Below are positions 34,332 through 43,254 of a DNA stretch of 64,000 nucleotides, piece after piece. Each line of letters begins with the position of its first letter. Within the stretch, counting starts at the first letter, position 1. The notes under the pieces are model-generated. The model was not told the origin of the DNA. It saw only the letters and a list, made by a program, of their open reading frames with translations, and did not search any database. The DNA is from Phoenicibacter sp963592435 (GTDB taxonomy: Bacteria; Actinomycetota; Coriobacteriia; Coriobacteriales; Eggerthellaceae): assembly GCA_963592435.1 (NCBI GenBank), contig CAVAWT010000004.1, positions 20,026-84,025 of the forward strand. Reading direction: 5' to 3'. The position numbers and the translations under genes are program-made.

Positions 34332-34961
34332 ATGCCAAGAATGAAACAGCAACCAAAGAAGGTCGAAATCGAGCCTCTCGTTGAAGAGGCGCTAAAAAGC
34401 GATGAGCAGATAAAGAAACACGTTGAATCGTTGGGAGGGTCAAACAGGCGAGAGCGACAAGTTTCTGCAAGTGTAATTCATGAAATTGCAAAAAGGGATT
34501 TAGCGAAAGTTGAGCCTTTTGTTAAAGAAATTGTTGATGCGATGAATCGTCCTGAGGTTCAAACTCGCTGGGAAGCACTCATGACTCTCACTCTTTTGAT
34601 TCCATCAGATTCCAGAGAATGCATGAAAGCGATCGAGGCTGCTGAAGATGCCCTCTTTGACGAAACCTCTGGTCCGCTTCGACTTGCAGCTTTCGTCTTC
34701 TTGTGCGATTTGGGAAGCACGACGGCACTTCGTAGCAAGGAAGTGTGGCCTTTGATTGATGAGGCAATCCAATGTTATCATGGTGACATAGAGTTCCCAG
34801 ACATGCTTGAAGCACTTAAGCGTTTTTCAAAAGGCAAACTCAACCCTCAGGTTAAAGAGGAGCTTGCAGATCGGATGGCTTTCGACGCTGAGAATGCAAG
34901 TGGAAAATTGCAAGCGACAAGTCAAGAGATAATTTCAAACTTAAAACTTCGCAAGAAATAG
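34332..34961 (+). CDS. HEAT-repeat-like protein
   Basis: A 209-residue all-helical protein of unknown role. Helix pairs such as RRERQVSASVIHEIAKRDLAKVEPFVKEIVDAMNRPEVQTRWEALMTLTLLI and GPLRLAAFVFLCDLGSTTALRSKEVWPLIDEAIQCYHGD are typical of HEAT or PBS-lyase-like repeats that serve protein contacts. The N-terminus is basic (PRMKQQPKK). GGGAGAAATTA leads into the ATG. It is followed at 36 bases by a membrane protein gene, so the two may form an operon. Confidence 0.75.
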   Translation: MPRMKQQPKKVEIEPLVEEALKSDEQIKKHVESLGGSNRRERQVSASVIHEIAKRDLAKVEPFVKEIVDAMNRPEVQTRWEALMTLTLLIPSDSRECMKAIEAAEDALFDETSGPLRLAAFVFLCDLGSTTALRSKEVWPLIDEAIQCYHGDIEFPDMLEALKRFSKGKLNPQVKEELADRMAFDAENASGKLQATSQEIISNLKLRKK

Positions 34962-34997
34962 AATAATAGAGACTAAAAAGAAGAAGGGATTTAAGGC

Positions 34998-36812
34998 ATG
35001 CCAAGCAAACAATCTGGTTTCGACATGTTGATCGATGCACTCAAGAAATCTGGCGCTAATTTTGAAGATAAATTTTCAGAGGGTGAAAATTATGGAGATA
35101 GCAGTTCTGGTGGAAGCAAAAGAGCCACTAAAACGATAAATGTTTCTTTCAAAGGTCCAAAAACTTCGAAGGGTAAGGTGGGGCTTGTCATCATCGCGAT
35201 CCTCATTTTGGCGGCAGCATATTGGTGGTTTCACCCTCCAATCAGCATAAATTCTCCGGATGTTTGGTTCTTTTTAATAATTTTCATAGCTTTGCCACTC
35301 TGGCTTTTTTTCACTCACAAAGGTCAATTAAATAAAAAAATTAAATATAAAGAGCCACCTGTTAGTGAAGGCAAGAAAAAGAAGTTTAGGATTTTAAGAT
35401 GGATTCCAGTTTTGATCTTAATTGCCTATCTTCTCGGCGAGCTTCTTTCTCTTTCAATTTTCCCAGGAAATGCTGAGAGATATTCAAACGTCATAAAGAC
35501 TGACACGCTTGAGTTTAAAGAAGACATAAAAGAGGTTGACTACAACCAAATTCCTGTTATCGACAGAGATTCTGCAATTTTGCTTGGAAATCGTGAAATG
35601 GGAACAATTTCAGAATATGTCTCTCAGTTTGAGATATCTGACCTTTATTCTCAGATCAATTACCAAGGAAAGCCAGTCAGAGTGTCTCCTTTGAATTATG
35701 CTGATCTTTTCAAGTGGTTCACGAACAAAGACAAAGGTTTGCCAGCCTATGCGCTTGTTGACATGACAACACAAGAAGCAAAAATTGTGCGAATGGAAAA
35801 CTCAGCGATCTATTATTCAAAAAGCGAACCTCTCGAGAGAAACATCGACCGTCATGTTCAGTTGAAATATCCAACCTACATCTTTGATGAAAAAAGCTTT
35901 GAGATTGATGAAGATGGGCATCCTTTCTGGATTTGCCCTGTGAGAAAATATACAATCGGGCTTTTTGGAGGATATACGATTGATCGTGTTGTCGTTTGCG
36001 ATGCGACGACAGGGGAGACTCAAGATTTATCGATCGATGAAGTTCCTGAGTGGATCGACCGTGCCTATCCTGCCGATTTGTTGATAACTCAATATAACTG
36101 GTATGGAAAATATCACAACGGTTGGCTTAATTCGTTCTTGGGGCAGGAGGGAGTCGTTAAGACGACGCCTGGAAATTCGTCTTCTCTTGGATATAACTAC
36201 ATAGCAAAAGATGATGACGTTTGGGTCTACACTGGAGTGACGTCTGCAACAGCTGACGATTCGATAATCGGTTTTGTTCTGATGAATCAACGAACGCAAG
36301 AGTCGCATTTCTATTCAGTGTCAGGTGCAACTGAGACTTCTGCGATGGGTTCAGCTGAAGGGCAAGTCCAAAACCTGCGTTATTCTTCCACATTCCCGCT
36401 TTTGATCAATGTGGCGAACCAACCGACCTATTTCATGGCACTAAAAGACAGCGCAGGACTTGTTAAGAAGTTTGCAATGGTCGACATCCAGCGCTACCAA
36501 AATGTTGCAGTCGGTGACACTGTTGCGCAAACACAGCAGTCCTATGAAGCGTTGCTTGCAACAAACGGACTTGTCACAGGGGATGCGATTACAAAAGATG
36601 TGGAGCAAGCCTCTGGCAAAATCTCTTTGATGGCGCAAGCTGTCATTGATAACAACACGCATTTTTATGTCATGCTCGAAGGAGATGACAAGCTCTATGA
36701 TTTCAAATTGCCTGGGCTTCTTGACGTTGTTAAATATAAGGAAGGCTCGACGATTTCTTTTGAATATGTCAAACGAGATTCTGGGACATATGAAGTAACA
36801 TCGATAAAATAA
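34998..36812 (+). CDS. large membrane-anchored protein of unknown function
   Basis: A 604-residue protein not recognised as a named family. The N-terminal ~55 residues are polar and Gly/Ser-rich. Three hydrophobic segments follow (VGLVIIAILILAAAYWWF; DVWFFLIIFIALPLWLFF; LRWIPVLILIAYLLGELLSLSIF, by about residue 155). The remaining ~440 residues would lie outside the membrane and look like a folded beta-rich domain (YALVDMTTQEAKIVRME, HPFWICPVRKYTIGLFGGYTIDRVVVCDATTGE, FPLLINVANQPTYFMALKDSAGLVKKFAMVDIQ). It ends with a possible OB-like strand set (ISLMAQAVIDNNTHFYVMLEGDDKLYDF). No catalytic motif is evident. It sits between the HEAT protein and a purine permease, all in the same direction. Confidence 0.7.
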   Translation: MPSKQSGFDMLIDALKKSGANFEDKFSEGENYGDSSSGGSKRATKTINVSFKGPKTSKGKVGLVIIAILILAAAYWWFHPPISINSPDVWFFLIIFIALPLWLFFTHKGQLNKKIKYKEPPVSEGKKKKFRILRWIPVLILIAYLLGELLSLSIFPGNAERYSNVIKTDTLEFKEDIKEVDYNQIPVIDRDSAILLGNREMGTISEYVSQFEISDLYSQINYQGKPVRVSPLNYADLFKWFTNKDKGLPAYALVDMTTQEAKIVRMENSAIYYSKSEPLERNIDRHVQLKYPTYIFDEKSFEIDEDGHPFWICPVRKYTIGLFGGYTIDRVVVCDATTGETQDLSIDEVPEWIDRAYPADLLITQYNWYGKYHNGWLNSFLGQEGVVKTTPGNSSSLGYNYIAKDDDVWVYTGVTSATADDSIIGFVLMNQRTQESHFYSVSGATETSAMGSAEGQVQNLRYSSTFPLLINVANQPTYFMALKDSAGLVKKFAMVDIQRYQNVAVGDTVAQTQQSYEALLATNGLVTGDAITKDVEQASGKISLMAQAVIDNNTHFYVMLEGDDKLYDFKLPGLLDVVKYKEGSTISFEYVKRDSGTYEVTSIK

Positions 36813-36866
36813 AAGTGTGGTTTCTTGATTTGTAATTTATGAGATTTTGGGGGGAGCGAGCTTAAG

Positions 36867-38225
36867 GTGGAGAAAATTGAAAAGTTTTTCGGTTTAAAGA
36901 AGCAAGGAACAGATGTCAAAACAGAAGTTTTGGCAGGATGTGTCACATTTTTGTCGATGGCATACATTTTGGCTGTCAATCCTTCAATTTTAAGCCAAAG
37001 TGGAATGAGCGCATCAGGCGTCTTTACTGCGACTGCAATTTCTGCCTGTTTTGCAACTCTAATAATGGCTTTTTATGCAAACTATCCTATTGCGTTGGCG
37101 GCAGGAATGGGGCTTAACGCCTATTTTGTTTATTCTGTTTGTGTTCCCATGGCGCAAGATGGCGTGCAAGATCCTTGGCAAGTGGCTTTGGCTGCTGTTC
37201 TTTGTGAGGGCATCGTCTTCATATTATTGACACTTTGTAAATTCCGTGAAGCACTTGTAAACGATGTTCCTGCTAACTTAAAGTATGGCATTTCCGCTGG
37301 CATCGGTCTTTTCATCGCTATTGTTGGTTTGAAAAGTGCAGGTGTCGTTGTGTCAGACACAAGCACGATCGTTGCACTTGGAGACATGGCATCTCCGCAA
37401 GTCGTGCTTGCACTCATCGGTCTTCTTGCTACATGCATCATGTATCACTACCATGTTCCGGGCTACATCCTGTGGGCGATTTTGATAACGTGGGGACTCG
37501 GAATGTTTGCTCAAGGATGCGGTTGGTATGCTGTCAACGAGACAAACGTTTCTCTCTTTCCTGATTTCTCGAGAGGCTTCTCAATTGCTGCCCCACATAT
37601 GTTTGCATTCAACTTCAGCTATGTGACAGATCACTTGGCCGAGTTTGTGGTAATTGTTTTTGCTTTTCTTTTTGTCGATCTTTTCGACACTGCTGGAACG
37701 CTCATCGCTGTTGCTGGAAAAGCTAACCTTCTTGATAAGCAAGGAAATTTGCCAAAAGCAAAACAAGCTTTGATGGCAGACGCGCTCGGCACTGTCGCTG
37801 GAGCCTGTCTTGGAACTTCCACTGTCACTTCATATGTTGAGTCAAGTGCAGGGGTTGCAGTTGGTGGCAGAACTGGTCTCACAGCGTGCACAACCGCGAT
37901 TCTTTTTGCAGTTGCACTTTTTTTGAGCCCAATTTTCTTGGCAATTCCTTCCTTTGCAACAACACCAGCACTTGTCTTCGTTGGGCTTCTTATGGTGAGC
38001 AACGTCAAAAAGATGGACTTTGAACAAGATATAGCGGGTGCGATGGGTGGCTATCTCGCTCTCATAATGATGCCATTTACCTATTCTATTGCTAACGGCA
38101 TAATGTTTGGTATTCTCTCCTTTGTTTTAATTCGCGTTTTTCAAGGCAAGGCTGCCAAACTTCACTGGGTCATGTGGGTTGCATCTGCAATTTTTGTCTT
38201 CAGGATTATAACTTTAGTAATCTAG
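36867..38225 (+). CDS. NCS2-family purine permease (AzgA/PbuG type)
   Basis: A 452-residue transporter with about 12-14 hydrophobic segments. It begins EKIEKFFGLKKQGTDVKTEVLAGCVTFLSMAYILAVNPSILS, and has the family's NYPIALAAGMGLNAYFVYSV and LFDTAGTLIAVAGKANLLD as well as ACLGTSTVTSYVESSAGVAVGGRTGLT. These are hallmarks of the hypoxanthine/guanine/adenine branch of nucleobase-cation symporters. The start is GTG preceded at ~10 bases by GGGGGGAG. hpt follows at 25 bases, so import and salvage of the same purines are linked. Confidence 0.93.
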   Translation: MEKIEKFFGLKKQGTDVKTEVLAGCVTFLSMAYILAVNPSILSQSGMSASGVFTATAISACFATLIMAFYANYPIALAAGMGLNAYFVYSVCVPMAQDGVQDPWQVALAAVLCEGIVFILLTLCKFREALVNDVPANLKYGISAGIGLFIAIVGLKSAGVVVSDTSTIVALGDMASPQVVLALIGLLATCIMYHYHVPGYILWAILITWGLGMFAQGCGWYAVNETNVSLFPDFSRGFSIAAPHMFAFNFSYVTDHLAEFVVIVFAFLFVDLFDTAGTLIAVAGKANLLDKQGNLPKAKQALMADALGTVAGACLGTSTVTSYVESSAGVAVGGRTGLTACTTAILFAVALFLSPIFLAIPSFATTPALVFVGLLMVSNVKKMDFEQDIAGAMGGYLALIMMPFTYSIANGIMFGILSFVLIRVFQGKAAKLHWVMWVASAIFVFRIITLVI

Positions 38226-38250
38226 ATTCAAGAGAAAGGCTTTTGAAATT

Positions 38251-38805
38251 ATGTATTCAATGCACGATGATCTTACAAGAGTTGTCTACACTGAAAAGAA
38301 AATTGCTGCGCGAGTTGAAGAATTGGGTTTTAAAATAACTGAGGATTTTCGCGACAAGGTGAAAGATGGAATTGTTGCAGTCACTGTTTTGCGAGGCGCA
38401 ATAACATTTTCTACTGACCTTTGCCGTTGCATTGACCTTCCAATGGAAGCCGATTTCATGCAACTTTCAAGTTATGGTGACGGTGCTAAATCGTCAGGGT
38501 CTGTAAAGATTAAGAAGGATGTGTCCTCACCCATCACTGGCAAGCACGTTCTTGTTATTGAAGACATCTACGACACAGGCAACTCGATGAATTACCTCTA
38601 TAAGTTCTTGGAGACTAAGAGCCCGAAATCGATCTCAACTGCTGTTCTGTTAAAAAAAGAAGTCGAGCCACAATTGCCTTTTGACATCGACTACCTTGCT
38701 TTTACTTGCCCTAACGAATTCATTGTTGGCTATGGCTTGGACTACGCTCAAAAATATCGCAATTTGCCCTACATTGGCATTCTAAAGCCAGAAATTTATG
38801 CTTAA
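38251..38805 (+). CDS. hpt: hypoxanthine phosphoribosyltransferase
   Basis: A 184-residue type I phosphoribosyltransferase that converts hypoxanthine or guanine and PRPP to IMP or GMP. The PRPP-binding loop is VLVIEDIYDTGNSM. Other family segments are VAVTVLRGAITFSTDLCR, MQLSSYGDG and the C-terminal YAQKYRNLPYIGIL. Normal length. Co-directional with the NCS2 permease 25 bases upstream, which implies a purine-salvage operon. Confidence 0.95.
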   Translation: MYSMHDDLTRVVYTEKKIAARVEELGFKITEDFRDKVKDGIVAVTVLRGAITFSTDLCRCIDLPMEADFMQLSSYGDGAKSSGSVKIKKDVSSPITGKHVLVIEDIYDTGNSMNYLYKFLETKSPKSISTAVLLKKEVEPQLPFDIDYLAFTCPNEFIVGYGLDYAQKYRNLPYIGILKPEIYA

Positions 38806-38818
38806 AGGTTTTATTTTC

Positions 38819-39487
38819 TTAGCTTTTCCAAGCCCTAACTTCCGCTTTTAGCCAGTTTGCAAAATCATCGATCCCTTCTCCTGTTTTGCCGGAAATCGCG
38901 ATGACTTCTGCCTTGCTGTTTCTCTTTGAAACGTATTCTTTTGCTTTGTTAAGATCGAAATCAAAATAGGGCAAAACGTCAATTTTGTTTATTAAAACAA
39001 GTGACGAGACTTCATACATCAGAGGATATTTCAAAGGTTTGTCGTCGCCTTCAGGAACCGAGAGGATCGTAATCGATTTGACAGCACCAGTGTCAAATTC
39101 GGCAGGGCAGACCAAGTTTCCTACGTTTTCTAGGATGACAAGGTCAAAGTCTCCCCTGAGTTCTTCAACTCCTTGTCTTGTCATTTCCGCATCGAGGTGA
39201 CACATTCCACCTGTGTGGAGTTGAATTGACGTGACTCCCGTTTCGTCAGCGACTGTTTTTGCGTCCTTGTCAGAATCGATGTCTGCCTCCATGACGGCAA
39301 TTTTCATGTCACTTTTAAGACGATTGATCGTGTTAACTAAAGTCGTTGTTTTTCCAGAGCCAGGAGAAGACATGACGTTTAGAAGATAGGTCCCTTTTGA
39401 TTTGAGCTCGTCGCGCAACATCTGCGCACGCTTGTCGTTGTTCTCGAAAATGCTTTGTTTTAGCTCAATAATTTTAACTTCGCTCAT
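38819..39487 (-). CDS. hypB: HypB-type GTPase (nickel insertion)
   Basis: A 222-residue P-loop GTPase of the HypB/UreG family. The G1 motif is NVMSSPGSGKTTTLVNTINRL, followed by EADIDSDKDAKTVA, GMCHLDAEM, ILENVGNLVCPAEFDTG and NKIDVLP. HypB delivers nickel to [NiFe] hydrogenases in partnership with HypA. There is no HypA, hydrogenase or urease gene near it, and no His-rich or CxxCGC nickel-storage N-terminus. AAAGGT precedes the ATG. The nearest hydrogenase-like gene (9390-10739) seems unable to hold nickel, so an active enzyme elsewhere in the genome, or another nickel protein, is presumed. Confidence 0.92.
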   Translation of the reverse strand: MSEVKIIELKQSIFENNDKRAQMLRDELKSKGTYLLNVMSSPGSGKTTTLVNTINRLKSDMKIAVMEADIDSDKDAKTVADETGVTSIQLHTGGMCHLDAEMTRQGVEELRGDFDLVILENVGNLVCPAEFDTGAVKSITILSVPEGDDKPLKYPLMYEVSSLVLINKIDVLPYFDFDLNKAKEYVSKRNSKAEVIAISGKTGEGIDDFANWLKAEVRAWKS

Positions 39488-39561
39488 AATTACCTTTCTA
39501 AAGTGATTTTAAACTTAATTTTACTGTAAAATTATATAGGTTTTAAAGTTAAGGAGTTTTG

Positions 39562-40113
39562 ATGGTTTACACAATTGATATTGCTGGGTTAAAAAGAGAT
39601 CTAATGCTTTTTCCTGTTTCTGAAGACACTCAAATTGCTGCATTAATTTTGTTTGGCGACGTTGAGCTCACTGAGCATTGCGCTAAAAAATTGTTGGAGA
39701 AGGCACCAGAGTTTGAAATCATTTTGACTGCAGAAGCAAAAAGCATTCCGCTTGCGCACGAAATGGCGCGTCAGGCTGGACTCAATGACTACGTTGTTGC
39801 GCGTAAAGTTGAAAAGGTCTACATGGGAGACACAGTTCACACTAAGCTTCGCTCAATAACAACTCACGGAAAGCAGAAGTTGTTTTTGGGGTCTGGCGAT
39901 GTTGAAAAGTTGAAGGGCAAAAAGACTTTAATTGTTGACGATGTTGTTAGCACAGGCGAGTCACTGAATGCTCTCAGAGCTTTGGCAGGCATTGCTGGTG
40001 CAAATGTTGTCGGAGAAATGACGATTTTGGCTGAGGGCGACTCTCAGTCACGCGACGATGTGACAACACTTGGCGATTTGCCTCTCTTTGACGAAAATGG
40101 AAATCCAAAATAG
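39562..40113 (+). CDS. adenine/xanthine-type phosphoribosyltransferase
   Basis: A 183-residue type I PRTase. The PRPP loop is TLIVDDVVSTGESLNAL, and ILTAEAKSIPLAHEMARQAGLNDYVVARK is the adenine/xanthine-PRTase-like segment that contacts the substrate. AAGGAG is five bases from the ATG at 39562; a TTG one codon earlier is less likely. It is divergent from hypB and three bases upstream of the DUF1643 gene. It might be an apt, an xpt or an orphan regulator-like PRTase; the sequence does not decide. Confidence 0.82.
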   Translation: MVYTIDIAGLKRDLMLFPVSEDTQIAALILFGDVELTEHCAKKLLEKAPEFEIILTAEAKSIPLAHEMARQAGLNDYVVARKVEKVYMGDTVHTKLRSITTHGKQKLFLGSGDVEKLKGKKTLIVDDVVSTGESLNALRALAGIAGANVVGEMTILAEGDSQSRDDVTTLGDLPLFDENGNPK

Positions 40114-40116
40114 GCC

Positions 40117-40719
40117 GTGAGGCACGTCCCAAAAACGAAAACGTCAGATTGTGAGCTTCTTTCTTTTGAAGAGGCTCTTTTGTTATATGAAGAAAGCGCA
40201 GAGGGCTTTGACGCTGAGAAGTGGATCTATGTACCTCCTTTTTATTCTGAATATCGCTATGTCTTAGGATCGAGGGGCAAAAATCCTCTCATTGTTATCG
40301 GCGTGAATCCATCAACTGCGTCGCCTGACGCTCTCGATCCAACATTAAAATCAACACAGAGAATTGCCAAGTTTAACGGCTACGATTCCTTTTGGATGGT
40401 GAATGTCTATCCTCAGCGTGCAACTGATCCTGATGACATGGAGAGAAAGTGCAATGGGTTTTTGCAACAACAAAACTTGAGTGCTTTTAAGAATTTGCTT
40501 CAACGATCACAGTCAAAAGATGTCTGGTGTGCCTGGGGCAATGTGATCGATAAACGTCCATTTTTGAAAAGTTGTGTGTCGGACATTCTTCAAACTGGAA
40601 ATAAATTTGGCGCAAATTGGTTGCAGGCAGAAAAGACATGCAAGTCAGGAAATCCACATCATCCGCTCTATTTGAAAGCGGAAACTAAGTTGATTCCGCA
40701 TGTTCCTAAGGTGGGTTAG
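40117..40719 (+). CDS. DUF1643-family protein
   Basis: A 200-residue protein with the DUF1643 core: YRYVLGSRGKNPLIVIGVNPSTASPDALDPTLKSTQRIA, then GYDSFWMVNVYPQRATDPDDM, and VWCAWGNVID. Members are widespread in phages and bacterial genomes and have no settled biochemical role. The start is GTG three bases after the PRTase stop. The stop codon lies inside a perfect 16-bp palindrome that also covers the next gene's ATG. Confidence 0.85.
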   Translation: MRHVPKTKTSDCELLSFEEALLLYEESAEGFDAEKWIYVPPFYSEYRYVLGSRGKNPLIVIGVNPSTASPDALDPTLKSTQRIAKFNGYDSFWMVNVYPQRATDPDDMERKCNGFLQQQNLSAFKNLLQRSQSKDVWCAWGNVIDKRPFLKSCVSDILQTGNKFGANWLQAEKTCKSGNPHHPLYLKAETKLIPHVPKVG

Positions 40720-40730
40720 CATATGCTAAC
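40715..40730. promoter_or_regulatory. perfect 16-bp palindrome over the DUF1643/NTPase junction
   Basis: GTTAGCATATGCTAAC is a perfect palindrome that contains the DUF1643 stop (TAG) and the ATG of the next gene. An identical copy, extended to 18 bp, lies in the gap before the TVP38 operon at 58942-58959. No third full copy was found in the window. Confidence 0.55.
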
Positions 40731-41205
40731 TTTAATCACAGGACACGTTCAATCAGGAAAAACAACAAAACTCATCACCATGTGTGAAGTTTTTGAATCC
40801 CAAGGCAAACGAGTTTTTGGTCTTGTTTCTCCTGGCATTTTTGATTCTTTGGGAAGAAAAACTGGAGTTAATTCAGAACTCCTTCCAACACGTGAAACTT
40901 TCAAAGTTGGAACAAAAACAAGCGTTGGATGGAACTTTGATGGGTCGTCAATTGCGAAGGTAAATGCGCATTTTGCTCATCTGAACTATGTCCCAGACGT
41001 GTTTGTCGTCGATGAAATTGGACCACTTGAGCTAAATGACAGCGCTGGTTTTTCGGTCGCGCTGTCTCTTTTAAAAGTTGGTCCAAGTGTTTGTGGTGAT
41101 CATGCAATAGTCGTTGTTCGACACAAACTAAAGGATGTTTTGTTGGAACAAATTGAAAGAGCTTGGGATGAGGTTGAAATTTTAGAAGTTTGTTCTAAAC
41201 CCTAA
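40723..41205 (+). CDS. THEP1-like NTPase (DUF265 type)
   Basis: A 160-residue P-loop protein similar to the THEP1/NTPase-1 family of nucleoside triphosphatases. It begins MLTLITGHVQSGKTTKLITMCEVFESQG (Walker A) and has VFVVDEIGPLEL (Walker B), the family's hallmark. It is the last gene of the PRTase-DUF1643-NTPase group, and its final 24 bases overlap the end of the convergent nnrE gene. Function in bacteria is not established; some relatives sit near selenium or molybdenum genes, but nothing here points that way. Confidence 0.82.
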   Translation: MLTLITGHVQSGKTTKLITMCEVFESQGKRVFGLVSPGIFDSLGRKTGVNSELLPTRETFKVGTKTSVGWNFDGSSIAKVNAHFAHLNYVPDVFVVDEIGPLELNDSAGFSVALSLLKVGPSVCGDHAIVVVRHKLKDVLLEQIERAWDEVEILEVCSKP

Positions 41206-41838
41206 GACCTTCAAATCTTCCTCAGTGTAACCAATGTTTTTGTTCTTGACTTCTTTTGACCATTTCTTGAAACAGGGCTTCATCATTCCAGTTTTTAGGT
41301 AGCCGACTGAAAGCGTTAAGTCGCTCTTCACAGCAATCTCGCCGTCTCCAGTGTCGCCATTTACACCGCTGTTGATGTCCATCGAAATGACATATGTCTT
41401 TGCATTGTTGATTTTTTCAATTGCGTCTTTTATAGCGCCCCTCGGCACTCCTGAAAATCCTGTCCCAAGCAGACAATCGACGACGACGTCAATTTTTTCA
41501 TCTAACGCCTGACCATTAAACTCCTCAAAATTTACGTTCTTGTTGTTTATTTTTCTAAAGAAGAACTTTGACTCATCACTCTTAGGTTCTTTTGTGTAGA
41601 AGACGGTGACGTGCTTGTTGCCAAGTTTGTTTCTTTCTTGTAAAGAATAAATTGCTGCATAGCCGTCGCCACCGTTGTTGCCGGGTCCACAAACAACTGC
41701 AATGTTTGTGTAATTTTCAAGTTCGTCTGCCAAAGCTTCGCCTGCTCTGCCCATTAAAGTGATGGCAGCGTCGTCCCTGTTGATGACGTGTTCGTCCAAA
41801 GCTCGCATTTGCGCAACAGTCAAAACTGGTTCAGTCAT
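41182..41838 (-). CDS. nnrE: NAD(P)H-hydrate epimerase (YjeF N-terminal domain)
   Basis: A 218-residue protein comprising only the epimerase (YjeF_N) half of the NAD(P)HX repair pair. The epimerase inverts the R form of hydrated NAD(P)H so that the dehydratase NnrD can repair it. Motifs: LTVAQMRALDEHV, AVVCGPGNNGGDGYAAIYSL, VVVDCLLGTGFSGVPRG and VISMDINSGVNGDTG. In many bacteria nnrE and nnrD are fused; here NnrD must lie elsewhere. GGAG precedes the ATG. Its last 24 bases overlap the convergent NTPase gene. Confidence 0.92.
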   Translation of the reverse strand: MTEPVLTVAQMRALDEHVINRDDAAITLMGRAGEALADELENYTNIAVVCGPGNNGGDGYAAIYSLQERNKLGNKHVTVFYTKEPKSDESKFFFRKINNKNVNFEEFNGQALDEKIDVVVDCLLGTGFSGVPRGAIKDAIEKINNAKTYVISMDINSGVNGDTGDGEIAVKSDLTLSVGYLKTGMMKPCFKKWSKEVKNKNIGYTEEDLKVLGFRTNF

Positions 41839-42009
41839 TTTTTTCTCCGTTCGCCGAATTTATAAAAATTAAACTATGTTCAAAAATTATTTTTATTGTA
41901 TACTTGCGCAGTTTGTAAATTTCGGGTTTTTGAAAAAAAGCACTTTTTCAAGAGGGGAGTGCAGATCCGAGATTTAGGAGAAATTTTATTTTATGAAGGG
42001 GGTAGAATT

Positions 42010-43185
42010 ATGGATTTCTACGCTAGAGCTTGCGAGCTCAATGACGACACTGTTGCAAACAGACGTCACATTCATGAGAATGCGGAGGTCGGTCTCGATC
42101 TTCCAAAAACCATCGACTTTGTTAAGTCGAAACTCGAGGAGTATGGGTTAAATCCTGTTCCTTGTGGCAAGGGTCTAACTTGCACTGTTGGAAATGGTGG
42201 CAAGTGCATCTTGCTTCGTGCCGACATGGACGCGCTTCCGATGGCGGAAGAAAGTGGCGAGTCCTTTGCCTGCAAGTCAGGTGAAGCAGCGCATGCATGT
42301 GGGCATGACTTTCACGCTTCAATGCTGTTAACAGCTGCACGCATGTTGAAAGAATCGGAAGGTGAGCTCAAAGGAACGGTTAAGTTCATGTTCCAACCGG
42401 CAGAAGAAACTTTCCAAGGTTCAAAAAACATGATCGAAGCTGGCATTTTGGATAGCCCAAAAGTTGATGTCGCTCTTGCATATCACGTCGCGGCGGGTCA
42501 GATGCCTGTTGGGATCTATATGTATAACGACACTGGCACGATGATGTATTCTGTCGACGGCTTCAGGATTAACGTTGAGGGCAAGGGCTCACACGGTGCA
42601 TATCCTCAAAATTCAGTCGATCCAATCAATGTCCTCGTTCACATCTACGACGCTCTCGAAGTCATTTTGGCTCGCGAAGTTGATCCAACTAAGGCGTGCG
42701 TTATGACCGTTGGTCAATTCCATGCAGGAACTGCAAACAACATCATCCCAGGTGATGGCTTCATGGAAGGCTCAATTCGTTCAAACGATGCTGATGCTCG
42801 TGAACTTTTGGTGCGTCGCATGAAGGAAGTTTCTGCCAAAGTTGCAGAAACTTATGGCGCAAAAGCAACTGTCACGATGCTTTCAGAAGTGCCACCTCTA
42901 ATTTGTGATCCTGAGTTCACAAAGACGATTGTTGGATATATGGCAGACATGAACATCGAAGGAATGACGCCATATCCTGGCATTTCTGCTTCAGCGTCTG
43001 AAGACTTTGCAGTTGTTGCTCAAAAAGTGCCTGCAACGTTTATGTATCTCTCGGCAGGTTACACTGATGAGCGTGGTCAATATCCAGCTCACAATCCAAA
43101 AGTGCAGTTCAACGAGGGGGTTTGCCCAATTGGAGCAGCTTGCCTTGCAAATTGCGCTGTGCGTTGGTTGGAAGATAACAACTAA
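42010..43185 (+). CDS. M20-family amidohydrolase (peptidase M20D)
   Basis: A 391-residue metal-dependent amidohydrolase of the N-acyl-amino-acid hydrolase/hippurate hydrolase group. It begins RRHIHENAEVGLDLPKTIDFV and has LLRADMDALPM, AHACGHDFHASMLLTAARML, FMFQPAEET and AYHVAAGQMP, which together form the two-metal site. The dimerisation domain has GKGSHGAYPQNSVDPINV. The frame is open from 41896, but AAGGGGGTA just before the ATG at 42010 gives the usual N-terminus. An MFS transporter follows at 69 bases, which may carry the substrate or product. Confidence 0.92.
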   Translation: MDFYARACELNDDTVANRRHIHENAEVGLDLPKTIDFVKSKLEEYGLNPVPCGKGLTCTVGNGGKCILLRADMDALPMAEESGESFACKSGEAAHACGHDFHASMLLTAARMLKESEGELKGTVKFMFQPAEETFQGSKNMIEAGILDSPKVDVALAYHVAAGQMPVGIYMYNDTGTMMYSVDGFRINVEGKGSHGAYPQNSVDPINVLVHIYDALEVILAREVDPTKACVMTVGQFHAGTANNIIPGDGFMEGSIRSNDADARELLVRRMKEVSAKVAETYGAKATVTMLSEVPPLICDPEFTKTIVGYMADMNIEGMTPYPGISASASEDFAVVAQKVPATFMYLSAGYTDERGQYPAHNPKVQFNEGVCPIGAACLANCAVRWLEDNN

Positions 43186-43254
43186 TCACGATCACATTCA
43201 AGTCACAGCTTTAATTTTTAAGTAATCACGATAACTTAACAGGAGTTTTTAATC

